From the NCBI GenBank assembly GCA_017402995.1, contig JAFQOV010000003.1, forward strand, positions 1-64,000: a stretch of DNA of 64,000 bases. The letters are read 5' to 3'. The translations under genes and the position numbers were made by a program. This DNA is from Candidatus Gastranaerophilales bacterium. Lineage in GTDB: Bacteria; Cyanobacteriota; Vampirovibrionia; Gastranaerophilales; Gastranaerophilaceae. The notes beneath the pieces were generated by a model that saw only the letters and a program-made list of their open reading frames with translations, searched no databases and was not told the origin of the DNA. Shown here piece after piece: positions 45,117 through 53,240 of the stretch (position 1 is the first letter of the stretch; each line of letters opens with the position of its first letter).

Positions 45117-45971
45117 ATGACAATTAGTGTGAACAACCGAAAAAAAGCGACTAAAAAATCTTTTGATGAATTAGTTAAAGATTTAAAAACTTCTAATTCT
45201 GAAAAAGTTAGATATAATGCTGCGCGTATTCTTGGTGAAATGGGCGATTTTTCTGCCGTTGAACCATTAATCGACGTGTTAAAAAATGACAAAAACGGTT
45301 CTGTTCGTTTATATGCAGCTCGTGCTCTTGGTGAATTGGGCGACGTAAACGCTACTGAACCACTTATTGAATCTTTACGACTAGACAGAAACGTAGACGT
45401 ACGTGTTCGTGCAGCTCGTGCTCTTGGTCGTTTAGGTGGCGATATCGTGGTTGAACCACTTGTTGAAGCATTAAATGATGAAAATCCCCAAGTTTGCATT
45501 ACTGCTACCGAAGCATTGATTGAGATTGGTGATGTTGCTACTGACGCTTTAATCTTATCTTTAGATCACGAAAAAGTTAACGTACGTTGTGACGCAACTC
45601 GTGCTTTAGGTGAAATTGGTAACCCAAAATGTGTTGATAAAATTATCGGTATGTTAAATGATGAATGGGTTAACGTTAGAATTTATGCTGTAACTTCATT
45701 AGGCAAATTGAACGACAAAAAAGCTGTTCCTGCTTTAATTGATGTTATGAAAAATGAAAAAGAAAACGATTTAGTTAGAGCTGGTGCAGCAGCTGCACTT
45801 GGCGTTTTACGTGACCAAAGAGCTCTTCTACCATTAAGAGAATTAATTATTAACGCTGAAGAACTTGGCGAGCTTGAAGATACAGCTCTTAAATCTTTCA
45901 AAAAGATTATGGCTGCTAATTGGGAAGCTATGCAAGGTGCTCAAGCAGTTAAAAAACCAAGCTTCTTTTAA
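45117..45971 (+). CDS. HEAT-repeat (PBS-lyase/CpcE-type) protein
   Basis: The 284-aa protein is built of about seven HEAT repeats of 31 residues, with units such as VRYNAARILGEMGD, VRLYAARALGELGD, VRVRAARALGRLGG and VRCDATRALGEIGN. This repeat type is typical of cyanobacterial phycobilisome lyases (CpcE/NblB family) and of many scaffold proteins. No phycobilisome gene is present, so a bilin lyase role is unlikely; a protein-contact role is more probable. TTGGAGG lies before the ATG. Confidence 0.9.
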   Translation: MTISVNNRKKATKKSFDELVKDLKTSNSEKVRYNAARILGEMGDFSAVEPLIDVLKNDKNGSVRLYAARALGELGDVNATEPLIESLRLDRNVDVRVRAARALGRLGGDIVVEPLVEALNDENPQVCITATEALIEIGDVATDALILSLDHEKVNVRCDATRALGEIGNPKCVDKIIGMLNDEWVNVRIYAVTSLGKLNDKKAVPALIDVMKNEKENDLVRAGAAAALGVLRDQRALLPLRELIINAEELGELEDTALKSFKKIMAANWEAMQGAQAVKKPSFF

Positions 45972-45994
45972 TTAACACTTTATAAACAATCCAA

Positions 45995-46022
45995 AAAAAA
46001 GCCTCGTTTTCGAGGCTTTTTT
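45995..46022 (+). terminator. Bidirectional terminator between converging genes
   Basis: AAAAAAGCCTCG (45995-46006), loop TTTT and CGAGGCTTTTTT (46011-46022) form a perfect 12-bp stem with A and T tracts on both sides. It ends the HEAT-repeat gene and, on the other strand, pepA. Confidence 0.93.
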
Positions 46023-46024
46023 AG

Positions 46025-47506
46025 TTATGAAAGTAAATAATTTATCAATGACCTAATCATTACACCAGTTGGTCCAGATAAAGTTTCTTTGTTGGATTTA
46101 TCTAAATATGCTGTGCCTGCAATGTCTAGATGTAGCCAAGATTTAGATTTTGTGAAATTAGATAAAAACCAAGCTGCAGTTGAAGTTCCTGCGTTTCTTC
46201 CGCCTGTGTTTTTCATGTCTGCTATTTCTGATTTTAAATTGTCTTTTAATTCTTCTAAAATTGGCATTTGCCATACATTTTCGCCAGATAATGCTGCAAT
46301 TTGTTTGAATTTATCAATCTGTTTTTGGTTGTTCCCCATTACGCCTGTGATATTATGTCCTAATGCAACAATTACAGCGCCTGTTAAAGTTGCAATATCG
46401 ATTACTTCATCAACATCTAACATATCAGCATAACAAAGCGCATCTGCAAGAGTTAATCTGCCCTCAGCATCTGTGTTATCTACTTCAATTGTTTTGCCGT
46501 TCATTGCTGTTAAAACATCTCCTTGTTTATATGCTGAACCAGATGTCATGTTTTCACATAATGCGCAAATAACGTGCAATTCAATATCTGCTTGCAATTT
46601 AGATATTGCTTGAATAATTCCTAAAACGCTTGCAGAGCCAGACATATCACATTTCATTGTTAGCATTGATGTTGCTGGTTTAATATTTAAACCGCCCGCG
46701 TCAAAAGTAATTCCCTTGCCGATTAAGGCGATTTTTTTGCGAGGCGTTGTTTTTGGTTTATAAGTCAAATGAACAAATTTTGGCTCGTTAACGCTTCCTT
46801 GCGAAACCGCCAAAAATGCGTTCATTCCAAATTCTTTGATTTCATTTTTTGAAAAAATCTTTGCTTCAAGTTTGTGTTCTTTTGCAATGTTGTTTGCTAA
46901 AGAAGCAACATATTTTGGTGTTACAATTTGAGCTGATTCGTTGATTAAATCTTTTGCAAATTTCATTGCAAAAGAACTATATGCGCCTATTGTTGCTTTT
47001 TGTTCAATATCTTGCGTGATATTGTCATCAATTGCTTCAATAATTTCAATTTGAGATTTCTTGTTTGAAATATATTTATTAAATTCATATACGCCAATTC
47101 TTGCGCTAGTAAAAAGCATTTGCGCACATTCTGCTTTTGAAAAGCTATCGCAAGAGCAATTTTCGTTTTTTTCTATGATTTCAAAGGCGATTGATTGATT
47201 TTTAGATGTTGTTTTTGCAATTCTTGCAGCAGAGGCAATTGCTTGCGAAAACTTTTGTCTTGTTAGGTTTTCTTTTTTGCCTAAACCTGTAATGATGACT
47301 TTTAATTCGTTATTTATCGCATATTTAAAGGTTTCTTGGAAACTTCCTTTGATTAATTTGTATTCATAAATTTGCTTTTCTAGTTCGTTATTTGACAATT
47401 TGTTTAAATGTTCAAACAAATCGCTTTTTTTTGTTTCATTTTCAAAAATAAAACAAATTATTGTATCAGATTTCATGTCGTTAATTTTTTTAGTTAAAAA
47501 TCTCAT
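46025..47506 (-). CDS. pepA: Leucyl aminopeptidase, M17 family
   Basis: PepA is a hexameric zinc/manganese enzyme that removes N-terminal residues from peptides in the cytoplasm. The 493-aa protein has GKGITFDAGGLNIKP and MKCDMSGSA (metal-binding Lys and Asp) and NTDAEGRLTLADAL, the M17 signature. The N-terminal domain is divergent, as usual. GAGG lies 7 nt before the ATG, which overlaps the end of trmFO by 17 nt; the two form one transcription unit. Confidence 0.95.
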   Translation of the reverse strand: MRFLTKKINDMKSDTIICFIFENETKKSDLFEHLNKLSNNELEKQIYEYKLIKGSFQETFKYAINNELKVIITGLGKKENLTRQKFSQAIASAARIAKTTSKNQSIAFEIIEKNENCSCDSFSKAECAQMLFTSARIGVYEFNKYISNKKSQIEIIEAIDDNITQDIEQKATIGAYSSFAMKFAKDLINESAQIVTPKYVASLANNIAKEHKLEAKIFSKNEIKEFGMNAFLAVSQGSVNEPKFVHLTYKPKTTPRKKIALIGKGITFDAGGLNIKPATSMLTMKCDMSGSASVLGIIQAISKLQADIELHVICALCENMTSGSAYKQGDVLTAMNGKTIEVDNTDAEGRLTLADALCYADMLDVDEVIDIATLTGAVIVALGHNITGVMGNNQKQIDKFKQIAALSGENVWQMPILEELKDNLKSEIADMKNTGGRNAGTSTAAWFLSNFTKSKSWLHLDIAGTAYLDKSNKETLSGPTGVMIRSLINYLLS

Positions 47507-48833
47507 TATTTACCTCGCCTGTTATTTTGCAAATTTCTTCTAGTGCTCTTTTTGAGCGGATTTCATTTTTATATTTTTTGTCTTTTAATTTCTTTTTATC
47601 CCCAATAACTTCTGCTGTTATTCCCCAATTGGAGTTTATTGGTTGAAATTTTTTGTGTTCTTCAAATGTAATGTATTCAACCAATGCGCCAAGCATTGTA
47701 TTATTTGTTAATGTAATCATTTCTTCTTTTTTAAGAAATTTATCTAGATTAATTGCTGCTAATAACCCTGTTGAAATGCTTTCGCAGTAGCCTTCAACTC
47801 CTGTTATTTGACCCGCGAAAAAGATGTTTTCATATTTTTTTGTTTGCAAACATTTGTTTAAAATTTTCGGCGAATTTATAAACGTATTCGCATGCATTAC
47901 CCCATAGCGTACGATATTTGCGTTTTCAAGCCCTGGAATTGATTGTACGAGCTTCTTTTGTTCGCCCCATTTTAAGTTGGTTTGAAAACCAACAAGATTA
48001 TATAAATTTGCCATTTTGTCGTCTTGACGAAGTTGCACAACGGCATAAAACTGATTTTTCTTAAATTCTGTTTCAATACGTTTGTCAAAAAGCCCAACCG
48101 GCTTCATTGGACCAAAACGCAAGGTGTCTACCCCTCTTGCTGCCATGACTTCAATTGGCATGCAACCTTCAAAATAGTTTGCTTCAAATTCCTTCAACGG
48201 TGCTCGTTCGGAATTAATTAAGATATTATAAAAATTTTCATACTCTTCTTTTGCAAATGGGCAATTAATGAAATCGGCTTCGCCCTTGTCCCAGCGTGAC
48301 GCATAGAAAGCTTTGTCAAAATTTATAGATGATTTTTCTACAATTGGTGCAATCGCATCATAAAAATGGAAATCTTCTTGACCAAATTCTTCTTTGAAAT
48401 TTTGCGCTAGTTCTTTTGCGCTTAATGGCCCCGTTGCAATGATTGTGGGTACATTGGGGTCAATTTTTTCATATTTTTCATTAACAACTTTTATATTTTT
48501 ATATGAATTAATTATTTCTTTAATTTTATTGCTAAAACCCACCCTATCGACAGATAAGGAATTTCCAGAAGGTACAGCACATTCTTTTGCTGTTTTAAAA
48601 AGAGTTGAGCCCAAAAGTTCTGCTTCTTTTTTTAATAATCCCGAAGCAGATAAGATATCGCTTGAGCCAAGGCTGTTTGAACAAACAAGCTCGGCTGGGT
48701 TTGCTGTTGCGTGCGCTCCTGTTTCGTATTTTGGGCGCATTTCCCATAATTCAATATCATACCCTTTTTTTGCTAAGTAGATTGCTGCTTCTGAACCTGC
48801 TAGTCCAGCACCAATTATTCTGATTTTTTCCAT
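47490..48833 (-). CDS. trmFO: Methylenetetrahydrofolate-tRNA-(uracil-5-)-methyltransferase
   Basis: TrmFO makes m5U54 in the T loop of tRNA using methylene-tetrahydrofolate and FAD. The protein begins MEKIRIIGAGLAGSEAAIYL (FAD loop) and has WEMRP, NPAELVCSNSLGS with the catalytic-region Cys, FEGCMPIEVMAARG and AGQITGVEGYCESISTG near the end. From 48833 it is 447 aa, close to the usual 435-460. An upstream ATG at 48848 is possible, but the family starts at this position, and an exact TATAAT ends 6 nt before it with no Shine-Dalgarno. Confidence 0.95.
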   Translation of the reverse strand: MEKIRIIGAGLAGSEAAIYLAKKGYDIELWEMRPKYETGAHATANPAELVCSNSLGSSDILSASGLLKKEAELLGSTLFKTAKECAVPSGNSLSVDRVGFSNKIKEIINSYKNIKVVNEKYEKIDPNVPTIIATGPLSAKELAQNFKEEFGQEDFHFYDAIAPIVEKSSINFDKAFYASRWDKGEADFINCPFAKEEYENFYNILINSERAPLKEFEANYFEGCMPIEVMAARGVDTLRFGPMKPVGLFDKRIETEFKKNQFYAVVQLRQDDKMANLYNLVGFQTNLKWGEQKKLVQSIPGLENANIVRYGVMHANTFINSPKILNKCLQTKKYENIFFAGQITGVEGYCESISTGLLAAINLDKFLKKEEMITLTNNTMLGALVEYITFEEHKKFQPINSNWGITAEVIGDKKKLKDKKYKNEIRSKRALEEICKITGEVNNEIFN

Positions 48834-48839
48834 ATTTTC

Positions 48840-48845
48840 ATTATA
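48840..48845 (-). promoter_or_regulatory. -10 box (TATAAT) placed for a leaderless trmFO transcript
   Basis: An exact TATAAT on the minus strand ends 6 nt before the trmFO ATG. No good -35 hexamer is visible at 16-18 nt, and no ribosome binding site is present. Confidence 0.5.
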
Positions 48846-48965
48846 CATCTGATAAGGTATTAGATTTTTTATTAACAAAACTTAATATTTCGCTAAAAAT
48901 TCCATAAAAAATTAAAGACTTTTTTATAAAAGCCGATAAATTACATATAAATAATAGGGTGATTT

Positions 48966-49109
48966 ATGTTCAAAGAGTTAAAAGCTGAAAAAAATTATTT
49001 AGATTGTTGCAACTTAATTCAAAAAGCTATGCTTAAAAGAAGAAAGCTTGCAATGGCTGCCATTTTTAACTTGTGCGAATTAAGACAAAAAATTCGACTT
49101 GTGAAATAG
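48966..49109 (+). CDS. Small ORF, 47 aa, basic, unknown function
   Basis: An open frame starts at ATG 48966 with AGGGTG 4 nt upstream and ends with TAG at 49107-49109, directly against the converging FtsB-like gene (stop at 49110). The product begins MFKELKAEKNYLDCCNLI, is strongly basic in its second half (KRRK, RQKIR) and looks helical, with three Cys. It occupies otherwise empty sequence. The ribosome binding site and snug fit support a real gene; no family is recognised. Confidence 0.55.
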   Translation: MFKELKAEKNYLDCCNLIQKAMLKRRKLAMAAIFNLCELRQKIRLVK

Positions 49110-49559
49110 TTAGTCTGTAATTTTTTCGCTTGAGATATCTCTATTGAATTTTGAAGCAAAATTTTCAAAAAACGCCAAGAAATTATTTTCTTTGGTTTTT
49201 TCTTCGTCTTCAACAATTTGTGGTTGGTTAATGATGATTAAAACCTCATCTTTAGCTGCCATTTTTAAGTTGTTTCTCGCAATTGATTCAACTTTGTGCA
49301 TTGAGCTAAAGTTTTGAATTTCGCTTTTTAAATATTTATTTCTGTTTTCTGCTTCTGTTTTAAGGTCTTGCGCTTTTGATATTTTAGCTTGGTAAACTAC
49401 AATTTTTGCCAAATTTAAAAGTGCGGAATATCCAACTTGAATAACGCACAAAAAAAGCACAATAGTCAAAAAAGAATGATAAACCCTGATTTTACGGATT
49501 TTTTTCTTTTGTTGCTTTTGCACTCTTGTTTTTAAATTCATGTAGCTTGTATTGTTCAT
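49110..49559 (-). CDS. FtsB/DivIC-like septum-formation protein
   Basis: The 149-aa protein has a basic N-terminal tail (about 11-26), one membrane helix (about 30-52) and a coiled coil (55-90). A terminal motif follows: SMHKVESIARNNLKMAAKDEVLIII matches the 'e.iEriAReeLgm...gE.v..i' of the FtsB/DivIC family. Such proteins form the FtsQLB complex that activates septal wall synthesis. The acidic tail after 115 is longer than usual. The ATG has no Shine-Dalgarno, but TAAAAT (49571-49566) ends 6 nt before it. Confidence 0.78.
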   Translation of the reverse strand: MNNTSYMNLKTRVQKQQKKKIRKIRVYHSFLTIVLFLCVIQVGYSALLNLAKIVVYQAKISKAQDLKTEAENRNKYLKSEIQNFSSMHKVESIARNNLKMAAKDEVLIIINQPQIVEDEEKTKENNFLAFFENFASKFNRDISSEKITD

Positions 49560-49628
49560 ATATAAATTTTATCTCAAATTTAATTTTTTAAAATGAGTTA
49601 AATTGAAATTCGTAACAATATTTTGCAA

Positions 49629-50381
49629 CTAATCGTTAATGTTTAATAATTTTTTTAATCTTTTTTTCATGATTAAATTTTCATTTTCAAGACGAGCAAC
49701 TTCTTTTTGCATTCTGGTGATTAAATCTTGCTGGTCTTGTGGAGCGTCATATTTTAAAGAAGTAATTCCAAGCTCACATGACATGTGTCTTTTAGCTTCT
49801 TCTTTAAGTAATAATAAACTATCTAGCCCTTTGTCTGAAATAAAGCCAAGTTTGATTAAAATGCTTGCCATTTTAATATGGCGACCTTCTTCCATTAATT
49901 CTTTTTGGTAGCGAATTGCTTGTTCAAGTTGTAATACGTTAATTTTGCCAATTCTTTTCAAGAATTCACCAGTTTTGATTTTGCCCGCAATAAATAATGC
50001 GACAGCAATGTTTGAGTTTTCTGTTTGATCGGGAATTTGTACATATTCTAGTTCCATTAAACGAACAAAAATCTTTGCAGTATCTGCAAAAGTCCAATGA
50101 TTTTTGATGGTAATTTCAAACATATTGTTGTTGTCAAGAATATCTTGCATGAAGATGTAATAGCCTTCAGAATATTTTTGAGCACGCTCTTGAAGCTCTT
50201 GTTTGCCTTTAAAAGTTAATTTTGGGCACATATATTGAAACAAATTGTCTGTTTCGACAAGTTGAGAAAATTCATTTAATTTGTTTGAAATTTCTTCGTT
50301 AATTTCTTTTGTAATAACTTGTTTAACCCAAATCGGCAAGTTCTTTATGTTTTTGATAAATAAATCTGATGCTTTTTGCAT
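49629..50381 (-). CDS. Protein with a MshEN-like segment and C-terminal coiled coil
   Basis: The 250-aa protein has a helical N-terminal half of unknown type. At about 134-190 the sequence (FLKRIGKINVLQLEQAIRYQ, then ASILIKLGFISDKGLDSLL) resembles the short repeats 'lG.lLv..g.it..qL..al..Q' of the MshEN/GspE N-terminal domain, known in some bacteria as a c-di-GMP-binding unit. The arginine-containing ligand motif is not clear, so binding is doubtful. A coiled coil ends the protein. AGGGT lies about 7 nt before the ATG. It diverges from the flagellar trio, which is suggestive only. Confidence 0.7.
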   Translation of the reverse strand: MQKASDLFIKNIKNLPIWVKQVITKEINEEISNKLNEFSQLVETDNLFQYMCPKLTFKGKQELQERAQKYSEGYYIFMQDILDNNNMFEITIKNHWTFADTAKIFVRLMELEYVQIPDQTENSNIAVALFIAGKIKTGEFLKRIGKINVLQLEQAIRYQKELMEEGRHIKMASILIKLGFISDKGLDSLLLLKEEAKRHMSCELGITSLKYDAPQDQQDLITRMQKEVARLENENLIMKKRLKKLLNIND

Positions 50382-50444
50382 GAAACTACCCTATATTCCT
50401 CACATTATGTACATTATATAATTTATATGAAAAAATGCAAAATA

Positions 50445-50453
50445 TGTTATAAT
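50445..50453 (+). promoter_or_regulatory. Extended -10 promoter of the flaG-fliS operon
   Basis: TGTTATAAT is a perfect extended -10 element (TGnTATAAT), predicting transcription start near 50460 and a leader of about 14 nt. It is a sigma-70-type element; no sigma-28 signature is seen. Confidence 0.55.
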
Positions 50454-50473
50454 AGTTTACGAAAGATAAAATT

Positions 50474-50875
50474 ATGGGATTAGATGGTATTTCAATTAGT
50501 CAGTTAAGAAACCCTCTTGAAAACACTGTTCGAGAGTATAATTCCACTGTTTCATCTTCATCAAGCTCTGATAGTCGCGCTGTTGGTGCAATGTCTAGCA
50601 GTGGAAGAATTGACCCAGACAAAGACAGGGAAAAAGAAGAGTCAGATTTCGAATTTCAACAAAGAGAAAAAAAAGAAGAAGTTCAAGAAGAAACAGTTAA
50701 ATATGACTTATCTGATAGCGAAAAATATTTTTTAAATATAGATGAAGAAGATAATGTCATGATAATCGAGAAGAAAACTGGTGAAGTTATACAAAAAATT
50801 AACTCACAAGAACTTTCAAAATATGTTTCTTTATTATCTAATTCTAATGGAAGTATTGTCAATCGTAGGTTTTAA
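50474..50875 (+). CDS. flaG: FlaG-like flagellar protein
   Basis: The 133-aa protein has a disordered Ser-rich, then acidic/charged N-terminal half. The C-terminal block SEKYFLNIDEEDNVMIIEKKTGEVIQKINSQEL (in pieces: DNVMIIEKKTGEVI, INSQEL) matches the FlaG pattern 'V.v.D..TgevIRqIP.ee'. FlaG influences flagellar filament length. fliS begins directly after its stop codon, the usual neighbour. No strong Shine-Dalgarno is present; the short leader contains GAAAG. Confidence 0.85.
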   Translation: MGLDGISISQLRNPLENTVREYNSTVSSSSSSDSRAVGAMSSSGRIDPDKDREKEESDFEFQQREKKEEVQEETVKYDLSDSEKYFLNIDEEDNVMIIEKKTGEVIQKINSQELSKYVSLLSNSNGSIVNRRF

Positions 50876-51364
50876 ATGAATCAATATATTAAACAATATA
50901 AAAAAAGCAGCATTGAAACAGCGTCAAAAGAACAAATTTTGATTATGTTATATGATGGTGCAATTCAATTTTTAAACAAAGCGAAAATTGCAATTAACAA
51001 CAGAGAAATTGAAAATGCTCATAATAATTTAATTGCTGCTCAAAATATTTTGCAAGAGTTTATTGATTCCATGGATAGAGAGGTTGCGCCACAGTTGGCA
51101 GAAAATCTCATAAGTTTATATGAATATTTCATCAGAAGGCTTATTCAGGCAAACATTAAAAAACAAATTGAGCCAATTGACGAAGTTTTAAAATATTTAA
51201 AAAGTTTAAAAGCAACTTGGGAGCAAGCGATTGTTCTTGCACAAAAAGAGGAAGCCCAAAAATTAACTGCTTCAAAAAGAGTTGATTTTTACGATACCGT
51301 TTCAACAGTTGATTATTCTGATGACGATTCAGATGAAGATGATGACGAGGATGGATATGCTTAG
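50876..51364 (+). CDS. fliS: Flagellin export chaperone FliS
   Basis: FliS binds the C terminus of flagellin in the cytoplasm and keeps it unfolded for export. The product starts MNQYIKQYKKSSIETASKEQ and has ILIMLYDGAIQFLNKAK and LISLYEYFIRRLIQANI, the four-helix core of the family. The normal length is about 130; an acidic tail (SDDDSDEDDDEDGYA) brings it to 162. Its ATG abuts the flaG stop, so translation is coupled. Confidence 0.94.
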   Translation: MNQYIKQYKKSSIETASKEQILIMLYDGAIQFLNKAKIAINNREIENAHNNLIAAQNILQEFIDSMDREVAPQLAENLISLYEYFIRRLIQANIKKQIEPIDEVLKYLKSLKATWEQAIVLAQKEEAQKLTASKRVDFYDTVSTVDYSDDDSDEDDDEDGYA

Positions 51365-51737
51365 CGAAAATGATATAAGTCATTTAAAGCTTTTATATGA
51401 AAAATATCATAAAATGAATTTGCAAATTCGTGAGCTTTTAAAATCAAATGATTTTGATAGCATTGAATATGTGATTTCAAATAAAGAAAATCTTTTAAAG
51501 CAAATTATGTTATTTGAAAAGCCAAGACTAGATGAAATTAAGCAAAACGACGAGCTTGTTAAAGTTCGAAAGGATGTTGCAACTTTTGAAAAATCTAATA
51601 TTGAACTTTTAAAAACTCTAAAAATTCATCTTGAAAAAGAAGTTGGTACTGTTCGCAAGGCAAAAAAACTTCTTCATACTTATGAACCGATTGCGCAAAA
51701 AAGAGTTTCTACGTTTGAAATTGACGCAGACGATTAA
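51357..51737 (+). CDS. FliT/FlgN-like flagellar chaperone
   Basis: The 126-aa all-helical, highly charged product follows fliS with an 8-nt overlap, the normal place for FliT. The pattern of an early helix (LKLLYEKYHKMNLQIRELLK), 'NKENLLKQI' and later 'RKAKKLLHTY' fits the FliT/FlgN export-chaperone group, although these families are poorly conserved and the call leans on position. The start at 51357 is chosen because GAGG lies 6 nt before it; an ATG at 51351 touches the GAGG. Confidence 0.7.
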   Translation: MLSENDISHLKLLYEKYHKMNLQIRELLKSNDFDSIEYVISNKENLLKQIMLFEKPRLDEIKQNDELVKVRKDVATFEKSNIELLKTLKIHLEKEVGTVRKAKKLLHTYEPIAQKRVSTFEIDADD

Positions 51738-53240
51738 TCATCTTCTTAAGTTTTTGTAGCTAAAGCTTGCGTATATTAAAACGCCAATTAATACCCAAAG
51801 AGGAAACATTATCGCGCTCGAAGTTAGTTGTTTAAGTGAATAAATCATTAAAGCCGAGCAAGAAATTATTCCTAAAATTGGGAATAATGGCACAAAAGGA
51901 ACCTTGAAAGGTCTTTTGATGTTTGGTTCTGTTTTTCTCAAGATGATAACCGCAACGCAAATTGCAATGAACGCGGTGAATGTTCCGTAGTTGCAAAGTT
52001 CTGCTGAAATATTTAAATCCATAAACAAACTACAAATGATGATTACAATTGCAACTGTCCATGTTAAAACGTGTGGAGTTCTGTGCTTTCTGTGGATTGA
52101 GCGCAAAACTTTTGGCAAAAATTTATCCCTGCTCATTGCGTATAAAATTCTTGTTGAAGCCAATTGGCAAATTAAAAACACAGAAGCAAGCGCACAAACT
52201 GCCGCAGTTGAGATAAAGCCAGCTAAATAATCTTTGTTTATCATATGAAGTGCGTGTGCAATCGGAGCTTGTGGATTAATTTGATTAATTGGTACAATGC
52301 CTGTTAAAACAAGCGCAACAAGGATATAGAGCACTGTACAGAAAGTTAAAGTCCCCAAGATTGCTCTTGGAATATCTTTTTGAGGGTTTTTTGTTTCTTC
52401 TGCAGCTGTCGAAACGGCGTCAAAACCGATATATGCAAAGAAAATTATAAATGCCCCCATTAAAATTCCACTCATGCCATTTGGCGCAAAAGGAACCCAA
52501 TTTTCAGGTTGGATATATTTTGAACCTACAACAATAAATGAAACAATCATTAAAAGGTTTAAACAAACCATAATGCCCGCAAAACGAGCTGATTCTTTAA
52601 CGCCTTTTATCAAGATAATTGTGGCTAAAAGCGTCAAAGCGACAACCGGCAAATTTATTGCAAAAGGTATTTTATCAAATAAAAATGGAATTTTGTCGTG
52701 AATATCAATTCCATATTTATCACACATGATGTAAATTGAACGCACGTCTGATCTTAGCCAAATTGGAAAATTGACTACAAAGTCTGGTAAATATTTTGAA
52801 AAACCTTTTAAAAGTTGCGTTAAATATCCGCACCAAGAGCTTGCAACGGTGATATTTCCAATTGCATAGTTTAACATTAAGACCCAACCGACTATCCAAG
52901 CTGCAAATTCGCCCAAGGTTGCATATGTATATGTATAAACACTTCCAGAAACTGGGATAAAAGAAGCGATTTCACTATAACAAAGAGCTGAAAAAACGCA
53001 AGCAATTGCTGCAAGAATCATTGAGATAACAATTGCTGGACCAGCGCCAACACTTTCTGGTCCGCCTTGGATTGCGGTTCCAATAATTGTCAAAATGCCT
53101 GTGCCAACAACAGCGCCAATGCCAATGATTATTAAATCAAAAACATTTAATGTTTTTTTCAGTGTTCCTGTTTTTGCCCTTTCGATTAATTCTTGGGCAG
53201 TTTTTCTGGTTAATAAATTTTTTGCAACTCTTTTAACCAT
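51738..53240 (-). CDS. APC-superfamily amino acid permease (downstream copy)
   Basis: The 500-aa protein has 12 predicted membrane helices and the APC motifs: FDLIIIGIGAVVGTGI in helix 1 (the unwound G-x-G substrate site), YSEIASFIPVSGSVYTYTYA in helix 3, and FFAYIGFDAVSTAAEETKNPQKDIPRAI in helix 6 and the next loop. This is the CAT/YfnA-type cationic or neutral amino acid transporter group; the substrate is unknown. Its ATG overlaps the end of the upstream paralog by 8 nt. Confidence 0.92.
   Translation of the reverse strand: MVKRVAKNLLTRKTAQELIERAKTGTLKKTLNVFDLIIIGIGAVVGTGILTIIGTAIQGGPESVGAGPAIVISMILAAIACVFSALCYSEIASFIPVSGSVYTYTYATLGEFAAWIVGWVLMLNYAIGNITVASSWCGYLTQLLKGFSKYLPDFVVNFPIWLRSDVRSIYIMCDKYGIDIHDKIPFLFDKIPFAINLPVVALTLLATIILIKGVKESARFAGIMVCLNLLMIVSFIVVGSKYIQPENWVPFAPNGMSGILMGAFIIFFAYIGFDAVSTAAEETKNPQKDIPRAILGTLTFCTVLYILVALVLTGIVPINQINPQAPIAHALHMINKDYLAGFISTAAVCALASVFLICQLASTRILYAMSRDKFLPKVLRSIHRKHRTPHVLTWTVAIVIIICSLFMDLNISAELCNYGTFTAFIAICVAVIILRKTEPNIKRPFKVPFVPLFPILGIISCSALMIYSLKQLTSSAIMFPLWVLIGVLIYASFSYKNLRR

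Noticed and set aside
45117-45971. Repeated DNA in the HEAT gene as a mobile or recombination repeat
   Set aside because: The repeats are about 93 nt, in frame, and encode HEAT units; they are explained by the protein.
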